DNA of 40,938 bases, taken from IMG/VR virus record IMGVR_UViG_3300025294_000013, positions 1 to 40,938 of that record; one strand, given 5' to 3'. Positions 7,057 to 12,758 of this stretch are shown here, piece after piece. Made by a program: the position numbers and the translations under genes. This DNA is from a virus. The notes under the pieces were generated by a model. It saw only the letters and a list, made by a program, of their open reading frames with translations, was not told where the DNA came from and ran no database searches. Position 1 is the stretch's first letter; the number at the start of each line of letters is the position of its first letter.

Positions 7057-7180
7057 GGGTCAGGCTCCTGGAATAAAACGTGGAATAAATTGCGCGGAAA
7101 AATAAAAAGGGCTGGCTCTCGCCGCTGGTCGGAAGGGATTGAACGGAGGAGACGGAGGCCGACCAGGCGCACCCTGGAAA

Positions 7181-7813
7181 TCAGTACGGGTTGGAGTCGT
7201 CTTCGGGCTCTGCCGTGGACTCGGGTTCGGGCGTCGGTGCCGGGGCAGGCTCGGCCCGCTTCTTCAGCGCCTGCGCACGCGCCGCATAGGCCTGCTGTGC
7301 ACGCTCGATGTCGGCCGGCGCGGTGAGTTCCATCGCCATCTTCTTGGCGCGGTCCATGTCGGCCCGATTCATCGCCGATTCGATGGCTTCGAGCACCGGC
7401 GCCAGCGTGGCGGTCTTCAGCACGTCGATGCTGTGCAGCGCCTTCTTGCCCTTCGTCGCCGTCAAGTTCACCTTGATCGGCTTGTCGATGTGGCTGAGCG
7501 CACGGATGCGAATACCGCCGACGGTCATCCCGCCGAAGCGCACCTCGGCGTCGTGGTAGAGCGTCATCGAGCGACCAACCCATGCGCGGCCGTCCTCACC
7601 CCAGGCGAAGATCAGCAGCTTGCGCATGGTCTTGCAGGGCTTGTAGGGCCGGCCTTCGTCGTTCGGGTAGTGCAGGATGACCGGCTGCTCCTCGCTGGTG
7701 CCCATGCGGACCTCGGACACGGTGATGGTCATGTCCTGCGTCAGCAGCTGCTCGGCATTCAGCTGGTCCGACTTCGGCACGATGGTGCGCCGCAGATCGC
7801 TGATGTCATTCAT
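7181..7813 (-). CDS. Conserved phage protein paired with RecE-like exonuclease
   Basis: A 210-residue protein that overlaps the exonuclease gene by 8 bases. The core reads MRKLLIFAWGEDGRAWVGRS, LYHDAEVRFGGMTVGGIRIR, then ALSHIDKPIKVNLTATKGKK, a pattern I recognise from phage proteins encoded next to recombination nucleases. The C-terminal 50 residues form a long Ala-rich helix and an acidic Pro-rich tail (PAPTPEPESTAEPEDD) like the acidic tips of ssDNA-binding proteins. A role as single-strand binding or annealing partner of the exonuclease is plausible but not shown; no RecT, Erf or Red-beta motif is visible. Confidence 0.78.
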   Translation of the reverse strand: MNDISDLRRTIVPKSDQLNAEQLLTQDMTITVSEVRMGTSEEQPVILHYPNDEGRPYKPCKTMRKLLIFAWGEDGRAWVGRSMTLYHDAEVRFGGMTVGGIRIRALSHIDKPIKVNLTATKGKKALHSIDVLKTATLAPVLEAIESAMNRADMDRAKKMAMELTAPADIERAQQAYAARAQALKKRAEPAPAPTPEPESTAEPEDDSNPY

Positions 7814-8723
7814 AAGAGAACTCCACTTCTTGAGAGGTGATTGCGTAAGGGGGAAGGTCGACCGTTTCGGTAGCGGTCGTGTAGCTGGGCCACGTGTTCG
7901 TGCGCAGACACTCGGCGTAGGTGTCGAGCAGGTAGCGGTGCTGCAGCGCGCCTTCGTGGCGGGACTCGTCGCCCAGCTGGTACGAGGCCGCGAGGAAGGG
8001 CCATGTGGTCTCGACGACAACGAACACGAAGCCGACGACTTCGAGGCCCGATGCGCGCGCGTAGCCCTCGCTGTACCAGGAGTCTTGCAGGTGGTACTTC
8101 TTCTCAACGATCTGTCGCGTGAACTTTCGGGGCGTGGCTTCGCTGAACGTCTTAACGTCGACGAGCACAGCCTGGTGCGCATTGATCGGCACCACGAGGT
8201 CAGGACGGCAGCGGCACAGCACGCCGGTGAGCTGATCGACCCAGTAGGCCGACACTTCGGTCTTGCCGCGCTTGAGCATCTCGGCCATCGACAAGCCGCC
8301 CCAGACGTTCTGCAGCGAGCGCATGCTGTGCGCCTGGCACATGGCCGCGTGGCGCTGCTCGGCGTTGATGATCCGCGCGCCGGCGTGCTCCTTGTTCCAA
8401 GTCGTCCACCACGCTTTCGCCGCGGTGCTCGACTCGTTGGAGTTCACGGCCTTCCACTGCGCGGGCGTGGGCCGGTTGGGCGCGTCCTTCGGCAGCACGG
8501 CGTAGCGCTTGTTGAACTCCGCGGGTTCGAGCAGCGCGCAGTGCGCGAGGTTGCCTTCGAGCTGGCCGGCCTTCTCGGTGCGCGCCGGTCGATCAGGATC
8601 GAGGTGCAGCGCGTAGAACATCGCAGGGCAGCGCGCGAGGTCGTCCAAGCCGCTCTTGCTGATGCTCAGGCTGTTGCCGTGATACTCGTTGATATCAAGG
8701 CCGTAATAGACGCCTGGCTTCAT
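7806..8723 (-). CDS. RecE-like (exonuclease VIII type) PD-(D/E)XK nuclease
   Basis: A 305-residue protein. The N-terminal KPGVYYGLDINEYHG and SISKSGLDDLARCPAMFYAL are characteristic of the exodeoxyribonuclease VIII / DUF3799 catalytic family. The active site is visible as RCRPDLVV followed by AVLVDVKTFSEA (Asp ... Asp-x-Lys). It digests dsDNA ends for phage homologous recombination. I take ATG at 8723 because it overlaps the HNH stop as ATGA, with GGAG 7 bases upstream. The 5' end of the gene appears rearranged: an RecE-like N-terminal peptide also begins the upstream HNH protein. Confidence 0.88.
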   Translation of the reverse strand: MKPGVYYGLDINEYHGNSLSISKSGLDDLARCPAMFYALHLDPDRPARTEKAGQLEGNLAHCALLEPAEFNKRYAVLPKDAPNRPTPAQWKAVNSNESSTAAKAWWTTWNKEHAGARIINAEQRHAAMCQAHSMRSLQNVWGGLSMAEMLKRGKTEVSAYWVDQLTGVLCRCRPDLVVPINAHQAVLVDVKTFSEATPRKFTRQIVEKKYHLQDSWYSEGYARASGLEVVGFVFVVVETTWPFLAASYQLGDESRHEGALQHRYLLDTYAECLRTNTWPSYTTATETVDLPPYAITSQEVEFSYE

Positions 8724-9298
8724 AGCCAACTCCAGTCGCGACGGAGCTTGATGCGGCTGACAGTTGCCGAGGCAATGCCATGATCAGCTGCAATCAGTGC
8801 GTGCTTGCGTTGGTCTGAGCGAATGCTCAACACTTGTTGGACGGTCAACTTTGATTGGCCGTGCTTTTCTCCACGATTGGCTGTCCCATGAAGCACACGG
8901 TCCGCCAGGTTGGCTTGCTGGGTTGCCCAACGAAGATTGCTCAACATGCAGTTCGTTGGGATGCCGTCGTTGTGTGCCCCGACCATCCCATTGGGTTGCG
9001 GCCCAACGAACGCGCAAAGGACAAGGCGATGAACCCGAAACGACTGGCTGACATTCCCGCGGTAGAGCATCACTTGGGGATAGCCTGCATTGAGCGAAGG
9101 GATCTTGATGCGCGCAGGAAGCGTCTTCATGCACCCGTTGCGCATACTGATAGTCCTCGCCTCTGAGCGCACGCGCCCAGCATCCGACACCGCATATAGG
9201 CCTTCAAACCCAATGACCGGAAGCCATCGTTCGATCGGCAGGCCCTCGTAGATGCCGGGCTTCGTCGGCGAGGCGAATGCAGTCTCGACGGCGCCCAT
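8720..9298 (-). CDS. HNH homing endonuclease (NUMOD4) with RecE-like N-terminal leader
   Basis: A 192-residue protein. Residues about 25-47 (WLPVIGFEGLYAVSDAGRVR) are a NUMOD4 DNA-binding motif. The HNH core spans about 95-130 (FRVHRLVLCAFVG, AHNDGIPTNCMLSNLRW). The C-terminus carries an HTH-like segment (KLTVQQVLSIRSDQRKHALI). The first ~23 residues do not belong to this family: TKPGIYEGLPIE resembles the N-terminus of exonuclease VIII proteins, including the adjacent gene (KPGVYYGLDINE). The gene seems to have landed in the 5' end of recE and captured its start. Either ATG 9298 or GTG 9301 could initiate; GGAGGG lies just upstream. Confidence 0.88.
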   Translation of the reverse strand: MGAVETAFASPTKPGIYEGLPIERWLPVIGFEGLYAVSDAGRVRSEARTISMRNGCMKTLPARIKIPSLNAGYPQVMLYRGNVSQSFRVHRLVLCAFVGPQPNGMVGAHNDGIPTNCMLSNLRWATQQANLADRVLHGTANRGEKHGQSKLTVQQVLSIRSDQRKHALIAADHGIASATVSRIKLRRDWSWL

Positions 9299-9507
9299 CA
9301 CGAAGCCCTCCGCAGCGGGATCGGCCGCAGGGTGTTGAGCACCTCGTCGACATAGCTGTCGCCGGTGCTGGTGGAGCCCTGGTCGAACGCAGCGCGGGCC
9401 ATCTTGAGCCAGCGGATGGCCTGGTCGATCTCGTCCAGCTCGACGAACTCGCCTTCGGGCTGCGGGACGAATGCGCGGTGCTCGGTGGTGCTGATTGCGT
9501 TGTGCAT
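9298..9507 (-). CDS. Small hypothetical early protein
   Basis: A 69-residue acidic protein starting MHNAISTTEHRAFVPQPEGE, then LDEIDQAIRWLKMARAAFDQ and a short helical end. It overlaps the HNH/RecE leader (TGATG), so it belonged to the operon before the HNH insertion. No family recognised. Confidence 0.68.
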   Translation of the reverse strand: MHNAISTTEHRAFVPQPEGEFVELDEIDQAIRWLKMARAAFDQGSTSTGDSYVDEVLNTLRPIPLRRAS

Positions 9508-9512
9508 GGTGT

Positions 9513-9731
9513 TCAGCCTTTCAAAGAGGCGCGCACGATCACAACGACCAGCGCGATGAGGAAGAGGAGGGCGACGACGCCCAGGCATGCGATGCCGGCG
9601 GCGCGGCCGTTGGGCTGCTCGACCGGTTCAGGCGCGGGCAGGTGGTCGCAGATCTCGGGGTAGGGCCGCTGCTTGCGCGCGCGGTACTCCGACAGGCTCA
9701 CGGGCGGGTGGAAGTTGCTCTGCTGGTTCAC
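9513..9731 (-). CDS. Small single-pass membrane protein
   Basis: A 72-residue protein, GTG start in a GTGA overlap with the upstream gene. A soluble N-terminal half (HPPVSLSEYRARKQRPYPEI) precedes one C-terminal membrane helix (IACLGVVALLFLIALVVVIV) and a short basic tail. It is first of three consecutive tiny membrane proteins when read left to right. A role in superinfection exclusion or membrane takeover is only a guess. Confidence 0.7.
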   Translation of the reverse strand: MNQQSNFHPPVSLSEYRARKQRPYPEICDHLPAPEPVEQPNGRAAGIACLGVVALLFLIALVVVIVRASLKG

Positions 9732-9901
9732 GAGGTCACCCCCACGACGATCAGAGCCACCACGAACAGGATGTAGATCACCCAGTCCACCGCTGTGAAG
9801 TCGCGCACGGGGTCTTCCATCGGCACGATCTCGCACTGGCTGGAGCGGTTGTACGGGCCGAAAGCCTCATCGGTGGTGCGGGGGTAGCGGCGCGTGTTCA
9901 C
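9728..9901 (-). CDS. Small single-pass membrane protein
   Basis: A 57-residue protein with GTG start at 9901 (GTGA overlap with the upstream stop) and TGA at 9730-9728 (GTGA overlap with the next start). The N-terminal part is polar (MNTRRYPRTTDEAFGPYNRS); the C-terminus is a membrane helix (WVIYILFVVALIVVGV). Both overlaps strongly support translation. Confidence 0.68.
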   Translation of the reverse strand: MNTRRYPRTTDEAFGPYNRSSQCEIVPMEDPVRDFTAVDWVIYILFVVALIVVGVTS

Positions 9902-10002
9902 AGCACCCCCGCATCAAGCAGCGTCGCAACCGCCGCCAGTCCAAACCCAGCAGCACCGAACAAGAAGCCTGCGAGCCAGGCGATGTATTGGCGGCGGGTC
10001 AT
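9898..10002 (-). CDS. Tiny membrane protein (34 residues)
   Basis: MTRRQYIAWLAGFLFGAAGF continues to a hydrophobic segment GLAAVATLLDAGVL. ATG 10002 overlaps the upstream stop as ATGA, and the stop overlaps the next GTG. Almost the whole protein is one hydrophobic helix with a basic N-terminus. Confidence 0.62.
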   Translation of the reverse strand: MTRRQYIAWLAGFLFGAAGFGLAAVATLLDAGVL

Positions 10003-10391
10003 GACATGCTCCCGGTGGCTTTGGCGACGGCGGCGCGCAGATCGCGCAACATTCCCTTGATGTCGTCATGAAGGTTGTCGTCGTCAAAGCCCGCAACGAA
10101 TGGCTCGACTCGTTGGGCTGCTGCCAGCAACTCAGGCGCGGCCGCGATCAGGCGAACGTTGGGTTCCTCAAGTTCATACTTTCCCAGCGTCGAACAGCAG
10201 CGCGCTATTACCCATCCGTCTTCTGTGCGAACCAACAGATCAGCGTGGGCCACCCAAGGCCCCGGCGTGTGCTGCGCGGCGCGTCGGTGGTCCGAGCAAT
10301 GGCTGACACCAGAGTCTCCAGGGCCAAGTTCGCTGCCGCACTGCGAGCAGTACGTCATCGCGAATCGTGGCTTGCTCTGCGCGGCGCTCAC
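9999..10391 (-). CDS. HTPGPW / LIAAAPELL family phage protein, copy 2, with zinc ribbon
   Basis: A 130-residue protein with GTG start (GTGA overlap). The N-terminal 35 residues hold a Cys4-like knuckle (YCSQCGSELGPG, then HCSDHRRAAQ). The same domain as in 6129-6494 follows: HTPGPW, N-RLIAAAPELLAAA, LRAAVAKATG. Function is unknown. This copy differs from copy 1 in having the zinc-binding extension. Confidence 0.8.
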   Translation of the reverse strand: MSAAQSKPRFAMTYCSQCGSELGPGDSGVSHCSDHRRAAQHTPGPWVAHADLLVRTEDGWVIARCCSTLGKYELEEPNVRLIAAAPELLAAAQRVEPFVAGFDDDNLHDDIKGMLRDLRAAVAKATGSMS

Positions 10392-10573
10392 GATGCAGCT
10401 CCTTCAGCCGCGGCAATCGCCGCCTTGGCGTTCTTGCTCGTGAGCGACACGCGGCGGAAGCCCATGCGGGTACGCGGCGCGTCCTTCGTCACCTCGGTCA
10501 CGCCAGCAGGCCCAGCCCACACGGTGAACTGCTGCCCGCCCACCGTCACGATGGTCTTGCGCGGGGCGGTCAC
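10388..10573 (-). CDS. Small hypothetical early protein
   Basis: A 61-residue basic protein; GTG start in a GTGA overlap. It reads TAPRKTIVTVGGQQFTVWAG then RTRMGFRRVSLTSKNAKAAI, a beta-rich N-terminal half and helical C-terminus. Family not recognised. Confidence 0.65.
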   Translation of the reverse strand: MTAPRKTIVTVGGQQFTVWAGPAGVTEVTKDAPRTRMGFRRVSLTSKNAKAAIAAAEGAAS

Positions 10574-10890
10574 GATGCAGCCCTCCGAACGATCCGCGGC
10601 TGCGGAATCGACAGCCCGCATGCCATCTGCGCAGGAGCTACCTCGCGCCAGATCGAGGCATCCGGGTCCAGTTCCATCTGCGTCGCGATCAGCCACGTGA
10701 ATTCGTCACGGCCCGCGCGCCATTCGCTCTGGCTGTCGCTGTGCTCGTAGAACCAGGGCGCGCGCACCAGACGCCGGCGGTACTCGCTCACGCGCTCCTC
10801 GCGCTCGAAGTCGTTCAGCAGGTTCTGCTCTGCCGCCAGCGCGTACACGCGGGCGTAGGCGGGGGCTGTGGGGTTGAGGACGGCGGCCAT
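10570..10890 (-). CDS. Hypothetical early protein
   Basis: A 106-residue protein, second gene of the pL operon, starting MAAVLNPTAPAYARVYALAA. It contains EREERVSEYRRRLVRAPWFY then SEWRAGRDEFTWLIATQMEL, a helical, charged region. No recognised family, no membrane segment. Confidence 0.7.
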   Translation of the reverse strand: MAAVLNPTAPAYARVYALAAEQNLLNDFEREERVSEYRRRLVRAPWFYEHSDSQSEWRAGRDEFTWLIATQMELDPDASIWREVAPAQMACGLSIPQPRIVRRAAS

Positions 10891-10891
10891 G

Positions 10892-11047
10892 TCAGTACCC
10901 CAGCCAGTTCAGAACCTCGGCGCCGCGGTACGTCGCGCGGTCGCCCACATCAGCTAGGAACTCAGCGGTGTCGCAGCCGTGGCGCTTCACCTCGTCCAAG
11001 GCGCGGGCGCGGCTCACCGTCGCTTCGCATGCTTCTTCGTAGTTCAT
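10892..11047 (-). CDS. First gene of the leftward operon: small conserved phage protein
   Basis: A 51-residue acidic protein: MNYEEACEATVSRARALDEV, then KRHGCDTAEFLADVGDRATY, ending GAEVLNWLGY. I recognise the pattern (N-terminal 'YDEAC', central 'HGCD...F..DVG', C-terminal 'YRG.EVL.WLGY') from small phage proteins of unknown function. The start has GGAG 7 bases upstream in a leader of about 20 bases from pL. Confidence 0.75.
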   Translation of the reverse strand: MNYEEACEATVSRARALDEVKRHGCDTAEFLADVGDRATYRGAEVLNWLGY

Positions 11048-11074
11048 CTGCCATCTCCGTGTTGGGATGAACGA

Positions 11075-11103
11075 ATTACATCAAACGGTGTTTGTCGTGT
11101 CAA
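11075..11103 (-). promoter_or_regulatory. pL, leftward early promoter
   Basis: On the minus strand a consensus -35 TTGACA (11103-11098) is separated by 17 bases from -10 TGTAAT (11080-11075). Transcription should start near 11068, 20 bases before the first gene. Two operators overlap the -35 and the -10. Confidence 0.88.
11078..11091. promoter_or_regulatory. Operator OL1
   Basis: ACATC-AAAC-GGTGT, a 14-bp dyad that covers part of the pL -10 and spacer. The same site occurs three more times (11103, 11880, 11905). Confidence 0.85.
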
Positions 11104-11116
11104 CACCATTCGATGT
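11103..11116. promoter_or_regulatory. Operator OL2
   Basis: ACACC-ATTC-GATGT, touching the first base of the pL -35. Its centre lies 25 bp from that of OL1, as between OR1 and OR2. Confidence 0.85.
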
Positions 11117-11134
11117 AAATATTTGGGCAGGGCG

Positions 11135-11158
11135 AAAAAAGGCCCGCTCGGGGCGGGC
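11135..11158 (-). terminator. Terminator of the repressor gene
   Basis: On the minus strand, GCCCGC-CCCGA-GCGGGC is followed by C and six T residues. It lies 30 bases after the cI stop and upstream of pL, so it stops the repressor transcript from entering the lytic leftward operon. Confidence 0.9.
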
Positions 11159-11187
11159 TGGTGCGGGGGCCTGAGAATTGTGCGCTT

Positions 11188-11856
11188 CTAAAGTTCGATG
11201 CCTGTCCAGACGGCGCGGCCGATGACCTCGAAGTCCTCGTCGTCCCGGTAGATGCGCTGTTTCGGCTTGAAGTTCGGGTTGTCGGCTGTAGCCAGCACGC
11301 CGACGCCCTCGATTCGCTCCAGCCGCTTGATCATCAGCTCGCCATCCACGCGAAAGGCGAAGAACCCGCCATCCAGGCGTGACGTGTCGCCGCGGTTGAG
11401 CAAGACCACAGCGCCCTCCCGGATGGTCGGATCGTTGCTGATGCCGTCGGCGTCGACCACCACCGCGTTGCCGAGCGAGACACCGAGCTTGCGCAGGAAG
11501 TCCGACCGGAAGGACAGAGGAGGCTTGTCGTCCTCGTGGTAGACGACCTTGCCGGTGCCGTTCGAAAACGAGACATCCGCTCGGTAGACCTCCACGAACT
11601 GGGAGTTCTGGGTCAGGCCGTCGAGTTCGCCGGGGGAAAGATCGCCCACAGCGGCTTCGATGTCGCGGGCGATGGCGGCCCCGAACGAGCCCTTGCCGTT
11701 GAGCAGGTCGCTCACCTTGTTTGTCGGCTTCTTGATGGCGCTGCCGATGGCCGTGGTCGCCCACGTGCCGTTCTCGTTCTGCCAGCCTTTTCGGCGGCAG
11801 TACTCCCGGAAGGCCTCGCGCCGCTGGGCGGAAAGCGGATCAGGTTTGGCTGGCAT
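11188..11856 (-). CDS. cI: CI-like repressor, S24/LexA-type
   Basis: A 222-residue protein. The N-terminal ~75 residues form a helical DNA-binding domain (AIGSAIKKPTNKVSDLLNGK). The C-terminal half is an S24 domain: the region GISNDPTI aligns with the usual G-D-S-M-x-P-T-I (Ser kept, Asp and Met replaced), and MIKRLERI supplies the catalytic Lys. No Ala-Gly or Cys-Gly is seen in the linker; the usual site reads SFSNGTG. It should bind the four 14-bp operators and hold lysogeny. The leader from pRM is short (~14 bases) with GGTGA. Confidence 0.92.
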   Translation of the reverse strand: MPAKPDPLSAQRREAFREYCRRKGWQNENGTWATTAIGSAIKKPTNKVSDLLNGKGSFGAAIARDIEAAVGDLSPGELDGLTQNSQFVEVYRADVSFSNGTGKVVYHEDDKPPLSFRSDFLRKLGVSLGNAVVVDADGISNDPTIREGAVVLLNRGDTSRLDGGFFAFRVDGELMIKRLERIEGVGVLATADNPNFKPKQRIYRDDEDFEVIGRAVWTGIEL

Positions 11857-11876
11857 GGCCGAATTTCACCGCTTGA

Positions 11877-11905
11877 TTTACACCGAACGATGTTGACTGA
11901 TGCAA
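11877..11905 (-). promoter_or_regulatory. pRM, repressor promoter
   Basis: On the minus strand TTGCAT (11905-11900), a 17-base spacer and TGTAAA (11882-11877) point to cI. It overlaps pR face to face and both OR sites, so binding at OR can tune it. Confidence 0.72.
11880..11893. promoter_or_regulatory. Operator OR1
   Basis: ACACC-GAAC-GATGT, ending on the first base of the pR -35 and covering the pRM -10. Confidence 0.87.
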
Positions 11906-11921
11906 CACCGAATGATGTAAT
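11893..11921 (+). promoter_or_regulatory. pR, rightward early promoter
   Basis: TTGACT (11893-11898), 17-base spacer, TGTAAT (11916-11921): the same layout as pL relative to its operators. The expected start is 11928-11929, which coincides with the cro ATG. Confidence 0.87.
11905..11918. promoter_or_regulatory. Operator OR2
   Basis: ACACC-GAAT-GATGT, covering the first three bases of the pR -10 and touching the pRM -35. Centre-to-centre distance to OR1 is 25 bp. Confidence 0.87.
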
Positions 11922-11928
11922 CGCCGCC

Positions 11929-12195
11929 ATGGACCTCAAACCCTACCTTTCGGCGATGACCAAGCCCGAGCGCATCGCGTTCGCCGAGCGTTGCGATACC
12001 TCCCTTGGCCACCTGCAGAACGTGATGTACGGGCTCAAGCCCTGCGCCACGGATCTGGCGGTTGCGATCGAACGAGAGTCCGAGCGCACCGTTTGCCGCT
12101 GGGACCTGCGCCCGGACTGGCCCCGGCATTGGCCCGAGTTGGTGGGCCATCCCGATGCGCCTCCAGTCCCCGAGCCCGAGGCGAAGGCGGCCTGA
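11929..12195 (+). CDS. cro: Cro-like regulator, YdaS family
   Basis: An 88-residue protein. MDLKPYLSAMTKPERIAFAE, then CDTSLGHLQNVMYGLKP and AIERESERTVCRWDLRPDW, is the YdaS/Cro-like pattern of prophages. The HTH covers about residues 10-60, and a Pro/Glu/Ala tail follows. I choose ATG 11929 because the pR start point falls on it and no Shine-Dalgarno sequence precedes it: the mRNA would be leaderless. An upstream ATG at 11890 lies before the transcription start and would not be transcribed from pR. It should bind the same operators and shut off cI. Confidence 0.88.
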   Translation: MDLKPYLSAMTKPERIAFAERCDTSLGHLQNVMYGLKPCATDLAVAIERESERTVCRWDLRPDWPRHWPELVGHPDAPPVPEPEAKAA

Positions 12196-12198
12196 CCC

Positions 12199-12291
12199 AT
12201 GGCCGCCCACCTCCTCACCGCCTGGTTCGTCCTCGTCGTCCTGCTCATGTACGTGAGCGGGGCGTTCCAGGACTGCGGTGACGGGGAGTAG
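12199..12291 (+). CDS. Tiny membrane protein (30 residues)
   Basis: MAAHLLTAWFVLVVLLMYVS then GAFQDCGDGE. One membrane helix with an acidic, presumably periplasmic tail. It starts 3 bases after the cro stop. Similar tiny membrane ORFs are common after cro in prophages; function unknown. Confidence 0.5.
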   Translation: MAAHLLTAWFVLVVLLMYVSGAFQDCGDGE

Positions 12292-12302
12292 GGCGCTGTT
12301 CA

Positions 12303-12328
12303 GGTGGTGCATGCCGCCTATTTTTTTT
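12303..12328 (+). terminator. Terminator after cro (tR1-like)
   Basis: GGTGG-TGCATG-CCGCC with one G-T pair, followed by TA and eight T residues. It would attenuate pR transcription before the replication genes. No antiterminator gene is recognised. Confidence 0.75.
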
Positions 12329-12365
12329 GCCCCCATTGATAAGAGCTGAGAAGCACTGAAACAAC

Positions 12366-12758
12366 ATGGTCTCCCCCGTTATCACCAGTTCTCAGAACGG
12401 CGCGAAGGAGCAGCTGACGCTCGACTTCGTGCCCGGGCTGCTGGAACGCTACCGCTCCCTGCGCGAGTGCGTCGGCTCAGGCATCTACCAGCGTGGCCTC
12501 GGCCGCGTCGCCATCGACCTGGACCTCGCACCCGGCAACCTGTCCGTGCAGATCAGCGACGACCCCTCGCGCAAGTTCAGCGTCGACAGCCTTGAGCGCT
12601 ACATCGAGAAGACGGGCGACAACACGCCCATCATGTACCTGATCGAGAAGTTCCTGGCGCCCGACGCGCGGCCCAAGAACGCGCACGAGGTGCAGGAGAT
12701 CCGCAACCAGCTGGCGCAGGCGATGCGCAAGCTTGAGGCGCTGGGTGGTGCAGTATGA
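12366..12758 (+). CDS. CII-position regulator-like protein
   Basis: A 130-residue protein. Residues 20-75 (LLERYRSLRECVGSGIYQRG, AIDLDLAPGNLSVQISDD, RKFSVDSLERYIEKTGD) read like a CII/HTH domain: 'DLDL-PGNLS..L..' as the HTH and 'D-LE-Y-E-TGD-TPI-YL-EKFL' after it. A helical tail closes it. Position after cro and the tR1-like terminator matches CII in other temperate phages. Function is inferred from pattern and place. Confidence 0.7.
   Translation: MVSPVITSSQNGAKEQLTLDFVPGLLERYRSLRECVGSGIYQRGLGRVAIDLDLAPGNLSVQISDDPSRKFSVDSLERYIEKTGDNTPIMYLIEKFLAPDARPKNAHEVQEIRNQLAQAMRKLEALGGAV

Noticed and set aside
7070-7091. Two GGAATA units 12 bp apart, also seen on the minus strand near 40237-40260
   Set aside because: The motif is short and AT-rich leaders make chance likely; no dyad symmetry or consistent placement relative to promoters.
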